Source of the DNA: Actibacterium lipolyticum
GTDB lineage: Bacteria > Pseudomonadota > Alphaproteobacteria > Rhodobacterales > Rhodobacteraceae
Length of the DNA: 64,000 nucleotides
Assembly (NCBI RefSeq): GCF_900184935.1
Contig: NZ_FXYE01000002.1
Span: 1,116,001-1,180,000, forward strand
Direction of reading: 5' to 3'
Shown here: piece by piece, positions 45,517 to 54,676 of the stretch
Position numbering within the stretch: the stretch's first letter is position 1
How the letters are laid out: each line of letters begins with the position of its first letter
Position numbers and translations under genes: made by a program
The notes under the pieces: model-generated
The model's database searches: none
The model's input: the letters and a program-made list of their open reading frames with translations, nothing else
What the model was told of the DNA's origin: nothing

Positions 45517-45539
45517 GTTTTAATCTCAGCTACTAGTTA

Positions 45540-46337
45540 TCACTTGGCGTCGGCGAGGTACGAATAATCGATCTCGAAAGCTTTCTTAACCATGCTTTCC
45601 AGTTCAGGAGACCGGAACTGCTTCTTCGAGTAAGACGGGAGCTTGATCAGCTCCAGGCTGCCTACATCACACAAGTTTTCGTTGGACGCTTCTTGGTAGT
45701 GCGTCGCATTGAGCTTGTTGTTCTTGATGTCAGAGTCGGTCAATTCGCCAAACCGTTCAAAAAACGCATCCGCCGATTTGAGAGTGTACAGCTCGTCGAA
45801 TTTGAAACCGGCATCCTTGAAAGAGAACGGGATTTGTGTGTTCCAGTGATGATCAAGGCGCGGCTCGTTCGCACCGCGCGCTTCGATACGCTCGCAAACC
45901 GCGTTAACAAATTCAGTGAACGTCAGCCCTTCGTAAGGCACTTGCGACTCTGCTGTATGGCCTTTTCGCGGCAGTATCACATTCTGATAGAAGACGCGGG
46001 CGAACGGCTCCAACGTTTCCAGAGTATCCAAATCCCGGGATTTGTTTCGAACGAATTTGTTCAGGTAGGCGCTAATCAAGCGATCATAGGGTTCACGGAT
46101 CAGCCCGATCGTATGATAACCGTGCTCTTTGGTCAGCTTCAGCGCATCAGCGCCAGACTTCCAATAATCGCTCCGGCGCAACCATCCCCGCATACCGCCG
46201 GTTTCGCTGCTGAACTCTTCCTGTGGCAAATTCAGTAGTTTCGCACAGATTGCCGTTGAAATCGTGGTGCAAGCCGCTTTTGGCGTCCAGAAGACCACAA
46301 GGTTTTTTTCAGGTAGTACATAGGATTGACGTGTCAT
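45540..46337 (-). CDS. Sulfotransferase family 2 domain protein
   Basis: 265 residues with a clearer PAPS site: VVFWTPKAACTTISTAI (5'-phosphosulfate loop) and GLIREPYDRLISAYLNKFV (3'-phosphate motif), matching the sulfotransferase family that includes heparan and chondroitin sulfotransferases and many bacterial glycan enzymes. GGAGAG precedes the ATG. It is transcribed after the large glycosyltransferase gene (53 bp) and before the hydrolase-like gene, so sulfation of the glycan made there is a reasonable inference. Confidence 0.85.
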   Translation of the reverse strand: MTRQSYVLPEKNLVVFWTPKAACTTISTAICAKLLNLPQEEFSSETGGMRGWLRRSDYWKSGADALKLTKEHGYHTIGLIREPYDRLISAYLNKFVRNKSRDLDTLETLEPFARVFYQNVILPRKGHTAESQVPYEGLTFTEFVNAVCERIEARGANEPRLDHHWNTQIPFSFKDAGFKFDELYTLKSADAFFERFGELTDSDIKNNKLNATHYQEASNENLCDVGSLELIKLPSYSKKQFRSPELESMVKKAFEIDYSYLADAK

Positions 46338-46390
46338 TTGGTGCTCTCCGTCCAGCCCGATTTCGTTGTCATAAGAGTTTTAAAAGATGC

Positions 46391-49381
46391 CTACGCGTCG
46401 GCTGATTGAGCCTGAAGCCGCCCATCTTTCCAACCACGGTATTTTTCGGCGACATTAGCCTGACGCATCGCGATTTCTTCGGCGCTAATGTGATACCTAT
46501 TGGCCCACTGTTGAACCGATTTCTGCTCCATCTCGATGCGGGTCGCCAATTGCTCGTCGGTTCCCTCACCCAGCTCATACCCGAAGTGTTCAAAGAAGAA
46601 GGCCCCTTCGATCTTACACCGCTTGTAGGTCTGCTCGGGCGTGAAGTCATGAGAGTGATAAACCGTCGCTGTCGGCGCATAGAGCTTGGTATAGCCCGCC
46701 TCAACGATGTCGCGCGCCCAGACTTGGTCTTCGCCATAGTCGACTTCCGCATATGGGATGTTTTCCCAGATCGTACGGCGCATCGCAGAGTTGTTGTCAG
46801 AGTAGAAGTGCAATAACTGCCGCCAGCCTCTGTCCCCACTGCCCCATTTTTCCGGGTCGGTGTCGCGGGAAAGAGCAAGCGGGAACTGCTCCATGTTTTT
46901 GAAGTGGTTTTCGATTTCCTGCCGCACAAACAACGGGTGATCCGGGTAAGGCAGGTGCCGCCCGAAAATGCCCGCTGCATCAGGGTAATGACGAAGCATT
47001 TTAACAATGTCAGTCGCCCAATCCTCATGCGCTGGGATCGCATCTTGGGTCAGGAACGCAATGAAGGGTGCTGTGCCCAAGCTTGCGCCAAAGTTACGGG
47101 TACGCCCATGCTGAAAGTCTTTCTGATCAATCACCGTAAGGGAAATATCAGACTGCTCTTTCAACCATTCCGTCGTGCCGTCCGATGAAGACGAATCCAC
47201 GCAGTGAATTTTGATGCGGTCCCTAATCCGTTGATTGCGCAACGCATCGATCACAGGCTCAAGTTCGCCCATACCGTTATAGGTGGGGATCACAACGTCC
47301 AGAAGGATGCTTGTTGTGTCCACTTCGGTGTCGGCAAATTCGGTCTGCTGCTGTTCTAGGTAATCAACGATGGCGGTCTCGACGTTGCGGGCAGCGGATT
47401 CCCAAACGAAATCCTTGACCCAATCCAGCGCTTTTTCCTGCTGTGCAGCGGCCGCAGCCTCATCATCCAGCAACTGACCGATCTTTGCTGCAATGTCCTG
47501 CGGGTCAGGCCCTGCAAGCGTAACGATCCCTTCCGGGAAGATCGCGTTTGTGCTTTCCACGTCCAGCTCTATCAACGGAAGACCGCAGGCCATCATCTCT
47601 TGTGGAACAAGCGAATAGTTCGTTGCCGAGAAGCAAACCCCAAGATCGCATTCATTGTACAAGGTCGACAGCTCTTCCATGGTTTTTACACCATGCTGGA
47701 ATGACTCAAAGGTGGTTGCGTCGAAGGGCAGATCGTCTTGGCCAAAGAAATGGACTTCGAAATCGTCACGCTGCTCGGCCAGAATTTTCAGAGCCATCAG
47801 GGCAAGGTGTACCGCGCGACGCGTCGTGTGTTCACGCGCATAAACGGCGATTTTCTTGCGGCCGTTTTCAAGGGTTAGCTTGCGCTCTGTGCTGGGAAGG
47901 TCACGAATGTTTTTGTAAACGTTGTGATCATAGCCAAGATAGAAACTGCGGCTCCACCGGCCATATGTGTCGTGCATTTTCTGCTCAAGCCATGGGCTTG
48001 CACAGATGCATGCAAAGTCGAAATCATATGTCTTACGGGCCAGCAGGCTTTCTGCGCCGGTGGGATAGAATTCAGGCTCATGGTCCTGAACAAAATAGTA
48101 TTTCCCAGCAAAGCCTTGCGCCACGTTCACCAGATACGCCGTGGACCAACCCGTCGCGATGACAACATCACCTGATGTTTCAAAGAAGCCATCATCAACG
48201 AAGCGGACCTCGGCCTCTACGCATTGGAAAAACTTGACGATGTTCTGGTATGCTTCGTCACCAGTCTTGTGGAAAACCGGGTTTTCGATCCAGATGGTAC
48301 ACCGATGGCCAAAGCTTTCCAAAAAACGCACGGTGCGGAAAATCGTCATATGGCCGCCGCTGCCCTTTGAGAAATCCGGGATCACCCAATGGATATCAAG
48401 GCATTTCGGGTTCACAGATGTCGGCACAACGGGCGGTATCGCGTCGCTTGCCGGTCTTTTCTGGATCGTGTTCAGGTGTTCTGGAACGAACACCGCGTCA
48501 TCCCGACGCTCCAGATGGATGGGCAAGCTTTCGTTGGTCCGCCGACCTTCCTTTCGACCATGCAGCACATAGTGAATGAAGGGGCAAACGCCCTGAATAT
48601 CGCGGTAGGTATCCAGATAATATCCGGTCGAAAAGGTCCGGTTGGGATCGCGGCCTTCTTCCCAGCCTTCTCTCAGATAGTGTTCTAGCAGTTCGCGGTC
48701 ATTGCCTTGCGGCACATCGCCGGACTGTCGATAGAAATCAGCGTCGAAGTCTTTGGCAATTAGCGCCATTTGATCATCGTTCAGCTGGGTCCACCGACGA
48801 GGCGCCGGAGCCGCAACCGGGCGCTGTTCGCTTTCTCCGCCCGTCACATAGTGCAACAGGGGGTTGACCTTGGCTTCGCGCACGTCGGGGTTTTGACGCA
48901 GGTAATACGCGACCGAAAAATTGGCGTTGGGGTCGCGCCCTTCTTTCCAGCCATACTGGTAAAAATGCTCTAGCAATTGCTGATCGTTATACCCAGCAAT
49001 GTCGGGGCTGTTTTCACGGTAATAGCTGGCGTCGAAATGCGGCGCTAGATTTTCCAAATCCAGATGCTTTTGGGTCAGAGGAAGCCCCTCGCGCCCTTCT
49101 TCTTTGCCGAAGTTAATGTAGTGCAGGAACGGGTTCACACGGGCCAAAGCCACATCAGGGTTGGCTTGGATATACCCAGAGGTCGAGAAAGAAGCCGACG
49201 GATCGCGCATTTCTTTCCAGCCGAACACACAATAGTGCGTCAACAGCTGAGAGTCTTTTAACCCCTGAAGGTCTGGATATTTCTCACGGTAAAACCCGTA
49301 ATCAAAATGCCGCTTTAAGGACCGGTACTCCCGAACCTCAACCATCTTCTTTTTAAGCTTAGAGATATTTAACTTGGCCAT
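46391..49381 (-). CDS. Giant glycosyltransferase: three N-terminal repeats + GT4/WsaF-like + GT2 domains
   Basis: 996 residues from ATG 49381 (a GTG three codons earlier is possible). Residues about 25-97, 115-187 and 211-280 are three repeats, each with the pattern FDxxFYRxxxPDxxG...LLxHYxxxGWKEGRDP...YYLxxNPDV...NPLLHYxxxG. Residues about 320-690 form a GT4-like domain of the WsaF rhamnosyltransferase type (VIPDFSKGSGGHMTIFR, VQDHEPEFYP, SLVPQEMMACGLPLIELD). Residues about 700-930 form a GT2 domain (VVIPTYNGMGELEPVIDALR and the DSSSSDGT and QDAIP signatures). Such enzymes assemble O-antigen or exopolysaccharide chains. The repeats have no assigned role. Confidence 0.85.
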   Translation of the reverse strand: MAKLNISKLKKKMVEVREYRSLKRHFDYGFYREKYPDLQGLKDSQLLTHYCVFGWKEMRDPSASFSTSGYIQANPDVALARVNPFLHYINFGKEEGREGLPLTQKHLDLENLAPHFDASYYRENSPDIAGYNDQQLLEHFYQYGWKEGRDPNANFSVAYYLRQNPDVREAKVNPLLHYVTGGESEQRPVAAPAPRRWTQLNDDQMALIAKDFDADFYRQSGDVPQGNDRELLEHYLREGWEEGRDPNRTFSTGYYLDTYRDIQGVCPFIHYVLHGRKEGRRTNESLPIHLERRDDAVFVPEHLNTIQKRPASDAIPPVVPTSVNPKCLDIHWVIPDFSKGSGGHMTIFRTVRFLESFGHRCTIWIENPVFHKTGDEAYQNIVKFFQCVEAEVRFVDDGFFETSGDVVIATGWSTAYLVNVAQGFAGKYYFVQDHEPEFYPTGAESLLARKTYDFDFACICASPWLEQKMHDTYGRWSRSFYLGYDHNVYKNIRDLPSTERKLTLENGRKKIAVYAREHTTRRAVHLALMALKILAEQRDDFEVHFFGQDDLPFDATTFESFQHGVKTMEELSTLYNECDLGVCFSATNYSLVPQEMMACGLPLIELDVESTNAIFPEGIVTLAGPDPQDIAAKIGQLLDDEAAAAAQQEKALDWVKDFVWESAARNVETAIVDYLEQQQTEFADTEVDTTSILLDVVIPTYNGMGELEPVIDALRNQRIRDRIKIHCVDSSSSDGTTEWLKEQSDISLTVIDQKDFQHGRTRNFGASLGTAPFIAFLTQDAIPAHEDWATDIVKMLRHYPDAAGIFGRHLPYPDHPLFVRQEIENHFKNMEQFPLALSRDTDPEKWGSGDRGWRQLLHFYSDNNSAMRRTIWENIPYAEVDYGEDQVWARDIVEAGYTKLYAPTATVYHSHDFTPEQTYKRCKIEGAFFFEHFGYELGEGTDEQLATRIEMEQKSVQQWANRYHISAEEIAMRQANVAEKYRGWKDGRLQAQSADA

Positions 49382-49390
49382 CCGGAACAC

Positions 49391-49812
49391 TACACTTTTG
49401 GAAGTCGATTAAGGGGGGTGCATAGGCTAGACAGATTGTCTTTACAACCTGAGACCATTCGGCCTGCACCCATTTTCGCGTCTTAGCAGCAATCGTTCGT
49501 ATTTATGGGCAACACCGCAATGTTGGCCTTATAATGTTCAGGCTTTAGCACTTTTCGTTTCCGCTTACAGCTATTCACATTACCCCCTGAATATGGCGCG
49601 TGCGCCCCTTTTTCTCAATGTCTGTCTATCGCAATGCGCGTTACGTCAGCGCTAGACTGCGTGATGCACGCTTACCTTGACGGAAACACGGGGAAATAAC
49701 GGCACAAACGCCCCGCCATGCGCAGAACGGGAAACCGCAACTGACGATACGTCGCGACGCGCGACACCGCGCGCCGACTTTTCTTCCCTGACAGACTGCC
49801 CGAAACGCTTGA
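49391..49812. other. 422-bp intergenic region between glycosyltransferase and aldehyde dehydrogenase genes
   Basis: No gene is supported; a 61-codon plus-strand frame at 49677-49862 runs into the dehydrogenase gene and has no family features. The region is AT-rich next to the glycosyltransferase and contains two copies of the C-rich motif (49409-49420 on minus, 49581-49591 on plus). The glycosyltransferase promoter should be here. Confidence 0.55.
49409..49420 (-). promoter_or_regulatory. C-rich shared motif upstream of the glycosyltransferase
   Basis: On the coding strand of the gene, CACCCCCCTTAA lies 28-40 bases before the ATG at 49381. Related to the motif at 43706-43718. Candidate regulator site only. 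Confidence 0.3.
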
Positions 49813-51258
49813 TCAGAACGGGAAATGCTGGTGCGGATCCTCGATCGTTACCCAGCGGATAGAGGTGAAAGCCTCAATCGCGGCCTTACCCCCGAACCGG
49901 CCATAACCCGAATCTTTGACACCACCGAAGGGCATCTGCGCCTCGTCGCCAACAGTGGGGCCGTTGATGTGGCAGATACCGCTTTCGATCTGGTCCGCCA
50001 CAGCCATGGCCCGTTGGATATTCGAACTGTAAACAGCCGCCGACAGACCATAAGCGGTGTCGTTAGCCACCCGGATCGCCTCTTCGTCGCTTTTGACACG
50101 GATGATCGGCTTGACCGGGCCAAAGCTTTCTTCGGCATAGATTTTCATGTCGGGGGTCACATCGCCAATCAAAGTAGCCTCGACAATCGCGCCGTCACGA
50201 TTGCCACCAGCAATCACCGTGCCCCCTTTGGCAAGCGCATCAGCGATGATGGCGTCCATCTTTTCGGCAGCTTCCGGCGTTACCAATGCGCCAAGAACAA
50301 CCTTATCGCGCGGATTGCCAGCAGGAAGCGCAGCAGTTTTTTCTGCAAAGGCTTTGATGAACGCATCCGCAATGCCTTCGTGCACGATCACACGTTCTGT
50401 CGACATGCAAATCTGGCCTTGGTTCATGAACGCACCGAAGGCCGCGCCGTTTACGGCCGCTTCAATATCTGCGTCGTCTAGCACGATCATCGGTGCTTTG
50501 CCGCCCAGCTCCAACAACACCGGCTTCAGCTTCTCAGCAGCTTTTTGCGCGATGATGCGCCCAACTTCGGTAGAGCCGGTAAAGTTGACGTGGCGCACTT
50601 CGGGCGCGGCGATCAAAGCGGCGACAACATCGGCGGCATCTTGGGGCGCGTTGGTCACTACGTTCATCACCCCATCCGGGAAACCCGCTTTGCGGAACGC
50701 CTCGCCAATCGCAAGATGAGTTGCGGGGCACAGCTCTGACGCCTTCAAAATTGCGGTGTTACCGCAGGCAATCGCCATCGCCACGGCACGCACCCCAAGA
50801 ATGATTGGCGCATTCCATGGGGCGATGCCAAGGCAAACCCCCAACGGCTTTCGCTGCGCCATCGCCAAAGTACCGGGCTTATTAGCCGGAATGATTTCGC
50901 CCGTGATCTGCGTTGTCATCGAAGCCGCTTCGCGCAGCATTCCTGCCGCCAGCATACAGTTAAACCCGGTCCAAGGCGCGGTTGCGCCCGTTTCGGCAGT
51001 GGCAATCGCGATGATCTGAGGCGCCATGGATTCCAGTTCATCCGCAGCTTTCAACAACAGGCTACGCCGTTCTGCCGGGCTGGTTTTTGACCAAGACGGA
51101 TAGGCCGCACCAGCGGCTTTTGCAGCGGCTTGGGCATCTTTGACACCCGCAGCCGGCGCAACGGTTGCAACTTGGCCGGTCACCGGATCGCGGCGTTCAT
51201 AGGTGCGACCATCAAGGGCGGTCGCATCTGCGCCGCCGATCAACATGGAAACGTTCAT
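49813..51258 (-). CDS. NAD(P)-dependent aldehyde dehydrogenase (vanillin/salicylaldehyde dehydrogenase-like)
   Basis: 481 residues with the full ALDH set: catalytic Cys in FMNQGQICMSTERV (about residue 281), general base Glu in LELGGKAPMIVLDDADI, and SFGPVKPIIRVKSDEEA near the C-terminus. It is the last gene of the Liv operon. The family oxidises aldehydes to acids; the substrate is inferred only from context. AGGAG lies before the ATG. It is about half identical by eye to the ALDH at 56.7 kb over the core, so the operon has two paralogs. Confidence 0.9.
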   Translation of the reverse strand: MNVSMLIGGADATALDGRTYERRDPVTGQVATVAPAAGVKDAQAAAKAAGAAYPSWSKTSPAERRSLLLKAADELESMAPQIIAIATAETGATAPWTGFNCMLAAGMLREAASMTTQITGEIIPANKPGTLAMAQRKPLGVCLGIAPWNAPIILGVRAVAMAIACGNTAILKASELCPATHLAIGEAFRKAGFPDGVMNVVTNAPQDAADVVAALIAAPEVRHVNFTGSTEVGRIIAQKAAEKLKPVLLELGGKAPMIVLDDADIEAAVNGAAFGAFMNQGQICMSTERVIVHEGIADAFIKAFAEKTAALPAGNPRDKVVLGALVTPEAAEKMDAIIADALAKGGTVIAGGNRDGAIVEATLIGDVTPDMKIYAEESFGPVKPIIRVKSDEEAIRVANDTAYGLSAAVYSSNIQRAMAVADQIESGICHINGPTVGDEAQMPFGGVKDSGYGRFGGKAAIEAFTSIRWVTIEDPHQHFPF

Positions 51259-51282
51259 TTCAAGACTCCTTGGGAATACCGA

Positions 51283-52062
51283 TCAGGACAAGCCGTTCGA
51301 GGTGGCATCAATATTGGCGCGCATACCGCCATCGGTGGCGATATTGACGCCGCGCAGCCAGACAGACCCGTCCGACAGCAAAAAGGTCACGACGGGCGCG
51401 ATATCCGCCGGGGTGCCCGGCCGATCCATGATGCGCATGTCTTCCTCTGCGCGTTCACCCAGCGTTTCAAGGAAATCGCCCAGAATGGGTGTATCGACCG
51501 GGCCGGGGCTGACCGCGTTCATGCGGATGCCACGGTCACGCCACGTCCAACGGTTTTCGTGGGTCCATGCAATCAACGCCTGTTTTCCAAAGAAATAGCT
51601 GTTGTCAGAGGAAATCCCGTTCGCCGTGCAGAAATCGGCGACACCTGCGTGATCCAAGCCCTCAGCCGCTTTGATTTTGGCGACCTCACCTTCCCAACCG
51701 ATCCCTGCCAAAGAGGCAAGGTTTACGATCGACGCGCCGTCCGCGAGGCTGTCCATCAGCCCAAGCGTCAGACGTTTCAGTGCGACCAAATTCACGGTCA
51801 AGACCACCTCGGGCGGTGCGGTTGGTGGCACCCCGGCAATGTTGGCCAAGCCATCAGCGTTCAGCGGCTTCAACTCCTCGATCAAGGCATCCAGCGCGGC
51901 TTCGTCCGTCAGGTCCACCTTGTGAAAGGCATCAACCGGTACGTCCGGTTCGTTGCGATCAACCGCAATCACCTTGGCCCCGGCGGCCTTGAGTTGCTTG
52001 GCCGTTTCCGCCCCAATCCCAGAGGCGGCGCCAGTTACGATGATATTCTTACCCGTCAGCAT
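51283..52062 (-). CDS. SDR dehydrogenase, coniferyl-alcohol-dehydrogenase-like
   Basis: 259 residues, SDR fold: TGAASGIGAETAKQL cofactor motif, NIAG, a SLAGI serine and YFFGK as the YxxxK site, followed by IRMNAVSPGPVDTPILGDF. The spacing and sequence around the active site and C-terminus resemble CalA, the coniferyl alcohol dehydrogenase of Pseudomonas. It would oxidise an alcohol to the aldehyde used by the flanking ALDHs. GGAGGT lies before the ATG. Confidence 0.8.
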   Translation of the reverse strand: MLTGKNIIVTGAASGIGAETAKQLKAAGAKVIAVDRNEPDVPVDAFHKVDLTDEAALDALIEELKPLNADGLANIAGVPPTAPPEVVLTVNLVALKRLTLGLMDSLADGASIVNLASLAGIGWEGEVAKIKAAEGLDHAGVADFCTANGISSDNSYFFGKQALIAWTHENRWTWRDRGIRMNAVSPGPVDTPILGDFLETLGERAEEDMRIMDRPGTPADIAPVVTFLLSDGSVWLRGVNIATDGGMRANIDATSNGLS

Positions 52063-52077
52063 TGGGCCTACCTCCGC

Positions 52078-53076
52078 TTAGTTTTCAGTTTTCTTGACGA
52101 TATATCCGGTTGGAATGGCTTCCCCGGGCAGCCGTGGGCCGATCCACCCCCACAGCCCCTTTGGCAGCAGCAGCGCAAACATCACCGCCGCCGTTCCAAG
52201 CCCAACAAGGTACCAAGCACCGTAGGCCCCGAAATAGGTTTCGATCAGGAAGAACAGGACCGCACCGATAATCGCGCCCTCAATCCGGCCCAAGCCGCCG
52301 ACCAGCACCATGAACAACATGTAGGCCGTCCAATGGACGCCAAAGAATGCGCGCGGCTGAAAGTTGGATGCCGAAGCAAGCCACAGCGCCCCTGCCGCAG
52401 CGGTTCCCGTTGCGGCCAACACGAACACGATGCGCTTTGTGCGTGTGACATTCACACCGATGGATTTCGCGCCCGCCTCGTTGTCGCGAATGGCGGTGAT
52501 TGCCGCCCCCGTGCGTGACCGCAACAACGCGACCAGCAGGATGAACGTTGCGATGGTGATCGCCAGCGCCAGCCAAAGCGTCAAAGCACTGCGGGTTTCA
52601 AAGGCGTACTTGTTTAGTGAGATTAAAGAGGTGCCTGTTTCACCTTGAATCAACGGGTCCAAGTTCACGCACAGATGCGCAAGCGAGGAGAGAACCCACA
52701 TGCCAATGGCGAACTCTCCATCACGCAAGGACAGCATGAACAATGACGTGACCCACCCCAGCCCCGCACCAAGAGCAATCGACACAAGGATCGCCAGATA
52801 GGGGTCCAACCCCGCATCAGCAAGCCGGATCGTGGTATAGGCCGCGACACCGAAGAACAGCGTTTGACCGATTGATACCAGCCCCGCAAAACCCGCCAGC
52901 GCGTTCCACATCACGGCCAGCAGGATGTAAACCAACAGGGCAACGGCGCGCCCGCTTCCGCCCACCCCGAAAAGCCACGGGGTCGCGGCCAGCAGAATGG
53001 CGGCAAGGGCGATCAGGATGATCGTCACGCGTGCAGTGTTCCCACCACGCGTGACTGTTAGGCTTGGGGCGCTCAT
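52078..53076 (-). CDS. livM: Branched-chain-type ABC transporter permease (LivM-like)
   Basis: 332 residues with about ten membrane helices and the LivM motif GLVSIGQTLFFGVAAYT near residue 62 and GAAITAIRDNEAGAKSIGVN as the coupling-helix region. It forms the inner-membrane channel with LivH. The ATG overlaps the livH stop by 4 bp. The substrate may be something other than amino acids, given the operon. Confidence 0.9.
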   Translation of the reverse strand: MSAPSLTVTRGGNTARVTIILIALAAILLAATPWLFGVGGSGRAVALLVYILLAVMWNALAGFAGLVSIGQTLFFGVAAYTTIRLADAGLDPYLAILVSIALGAGLGWVTSLFMLSLRDGEFAIGMWVLSSLAHLCVNLDPLIQGETGTSLISLNKYAFETRSALTLWLALAITIATFILLVALLRSRTGAAITAIRDNEAGAKSIGVNVTRTKRIVFVLAATGTAAAGALWLASASNFQPRAFFGVHWTAYMLFMVLVGGLGRIEGAIIGAVLFFLIETYFGAYGAWYLVGLGTAAVMFALLLPKGLWGWIGPRLPGEAIPTGYIVKKTEN

Positions 53077-53963
53077 ACCTTCACTCCTTTTCCGAAAAGG
53101 GATTTCAGGCTGAAACTGCCGCCCCGCAGGCGCAAGAAGACCGCCACCAGAAACGCCACATGGCCACCGATCAGGAACCCTTGGGGGTGGATCATCGCGG
53201 CAATCGACTGGGCAAATGCCAAAACCATCGCACCGATCAGCACCCGCCACAGCGACCCAGCGCCGCCAATCACCACGGCTTCGAAGGCAAACAGCAACTG
53301 CGCGGAACCGCCATATGGCCCCCACGCGCTGCGCAGCCCCAAAGCAGCCGCCGCAACAACCCCCGTCGCAAGCGCCACCCCCGTCGCGATCGCAGCAGTG
53401 CGCCCGGTATCAACGCCCAACAGCGCCGCAGTCGCGCGATCCTGTGACACGGCCTGAATGCGGTGCCCCAACGGCGTGTGGCGCAGCATCCATTCCAGCA
53501 CCGCGATGATCACGACTGCAGCGACCAAAACATAGACACTAAGCTTGCCGATATAGGTATTTCCGGGCAGCTCATACGACGCCCAAGACAGATCGCCGAC
53601 CAACGGCGCCAACGACAGGCTGTCTGCGCCGAACACCTGAAACATGACGTTGTCCAGAATGATCGCGATGCCGAAGGTGGCCAAAATCGGCAACAACTCC
53701 CCGCCGCCAGAGGCCCGCGCCAGAACCATACGGTGCAGCACCACGCCCAGCACGAACATGACGCCCCCCATGATCGCAATGCCCAGTGGCAGTGGCACGC
53801 TTAAGTCGGAACCAAGGATCCACAGACCGTAGGCCGACAGAACGATCAATGCCCCATGCGCGAGGTTGATGATGTTCATCACCGAATACATGAAGGCCAA
53901 ACCGGTCGCCAAAACGGCGTAATAGCCCCCCAACAGAACCGCATTTATGATTTGCGCGCTCAT
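53073..53963 (-). CDS. livH: Branched-chain-type ABC transporter permease (LivH-like)
   Basis: 296 residues, mostly membrane helices. N-terminal VLLGGYYAVLATGLAFMYSV and MRHTPLGHRIQAVSQDRATA, with the LGVDTGR coupling segment, are LivH signatures. It partners LivM in the transport channel. Overlaps livF upstream by 4 bp, so all four transporter genes are tightly coupled. Confidence 0.9.
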   Translation of the reverse strand: MSAQIINAVLLGGYYAVLATGLAFMYSVMNIINLAHGALIVLSAYGLWILGSDLSVPLPLGIAIMGGVMFVLGVVLHRMVLARASGGGELLPILATFGIAIILDNVMFQVFGADSLSLAPLVGDLSWASYELPGNTYIGKLSVYVLVAAVVIIAVLEWMLRHTPLGHRIQAVSQDRATAALLGVDTGRTAAIATGVALATGVVAAAALGLRSAWGPYGGSAQLLFAFEAVVIGGAGSLWRVLIGAMVLAFAQSIAAMIHPQGFLIGGHVAFLVAVFLRLRGGSFSLKSLFGKGVKV

Positions 53964-54676
53964 GCGGCCTCTCCTTCTTCGTAACCGAAGGACGCAGCGG
54001 CCAGCGCCTCGACCGTGGTGTCACCAGGTTTGGCGCGCAAAGTGACGTGCCCTTCACACATGACCATCAACGCGTCAGCCGTGTTCACCGCGCGGGTCAG
54101 GTCTTGCTCTACCACCAACAGGGCAAGCCCCATTTCCCGAAGTTTCTGCAATGTGTCATAGGCAAATTCGACAGCCGCTGGCGAAAGGCCCAGCGACACC
54201 TCATCTAACATAATCGCAACCGGGTCACCCATCAGCGCGCGACCGATGGCCACCGCCTGCTGTTCGCCCCCCGACAGCTTGCCAGCCAAAGATTTGTCCA
54301 GTTTGGCAAGGTTGGGAAACGCGTCGTAAATGGCGGCGATATTCCACGGCCCTTCGCGTGATGTGGACGCCCCCAGTTCAAGGTTTTCACGCACTGTCAT
54401 TTTCGGAAACAAACGGCGCCCTTCTGGCACCAAAGCCAACCCCGACCGCGCCCTTTCGTGGGCGCGAGATTTCGAAATATCGACGCCTGACAGCATAACC
54501 TTGCCCGACTTGGCCAAGTGGTCACCGGCGATGGACCGCAACAGCGTCGTCTTCCCCGCGCCATTGGCCCCTAGAAGGAACAGCATCTCTCCTGGTTTGA
54601 CGCTAAGCGTTACGCCGTGAACCGCGTTCAACTGCCCGTGTGCCGCGTGAATATCGCTGACTTCCAAGGTGCTCAT
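53960..54676 (-). CDS. livF: Branched-chain-type ABC transporter ATP-binding protein (LivF-like)
   Basis: 238 residues: Walker A LLGANGAGKTTLLRSIAG, signature LSGGEQQAVAIGRAL, Walker B VAIMLDEVSLGLSP. The shorter of the two ATPases, consistent with LivF. It energises the LivHM channel. Start overlaps the livG stop by 4 bp. Confidence 0.92.
   Translation of the reverse strand: MSTLEVSDIHAAHGQLNAVHGVTLSVKPGEMLFLLGANGAGKTTLLRSIAGDHLAKSGKVMLSGVDISKSRAHERARSGLALVPEGRRLFPKMTVRENLELGASTSREGPWNIAAIYDAFPNLAKLDKSLAGKLSGGEQQAVAIGRALMGDPVAIMLDEVSLGLSPAAVEFAYDTLQKLREMGLALLVVEQDLTRAVNTADALMVMCEGHVTLRAKPGDTTVEALAAASFGYEEGEAA

Noticed and set aside
49677-49862. A 61-codon plus-strand frame before the aldehyde dehydrogenase stop
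   Set aside because: It overlaps the dehydrogenase gene, has no ribosome site and its composition looks non-coding.
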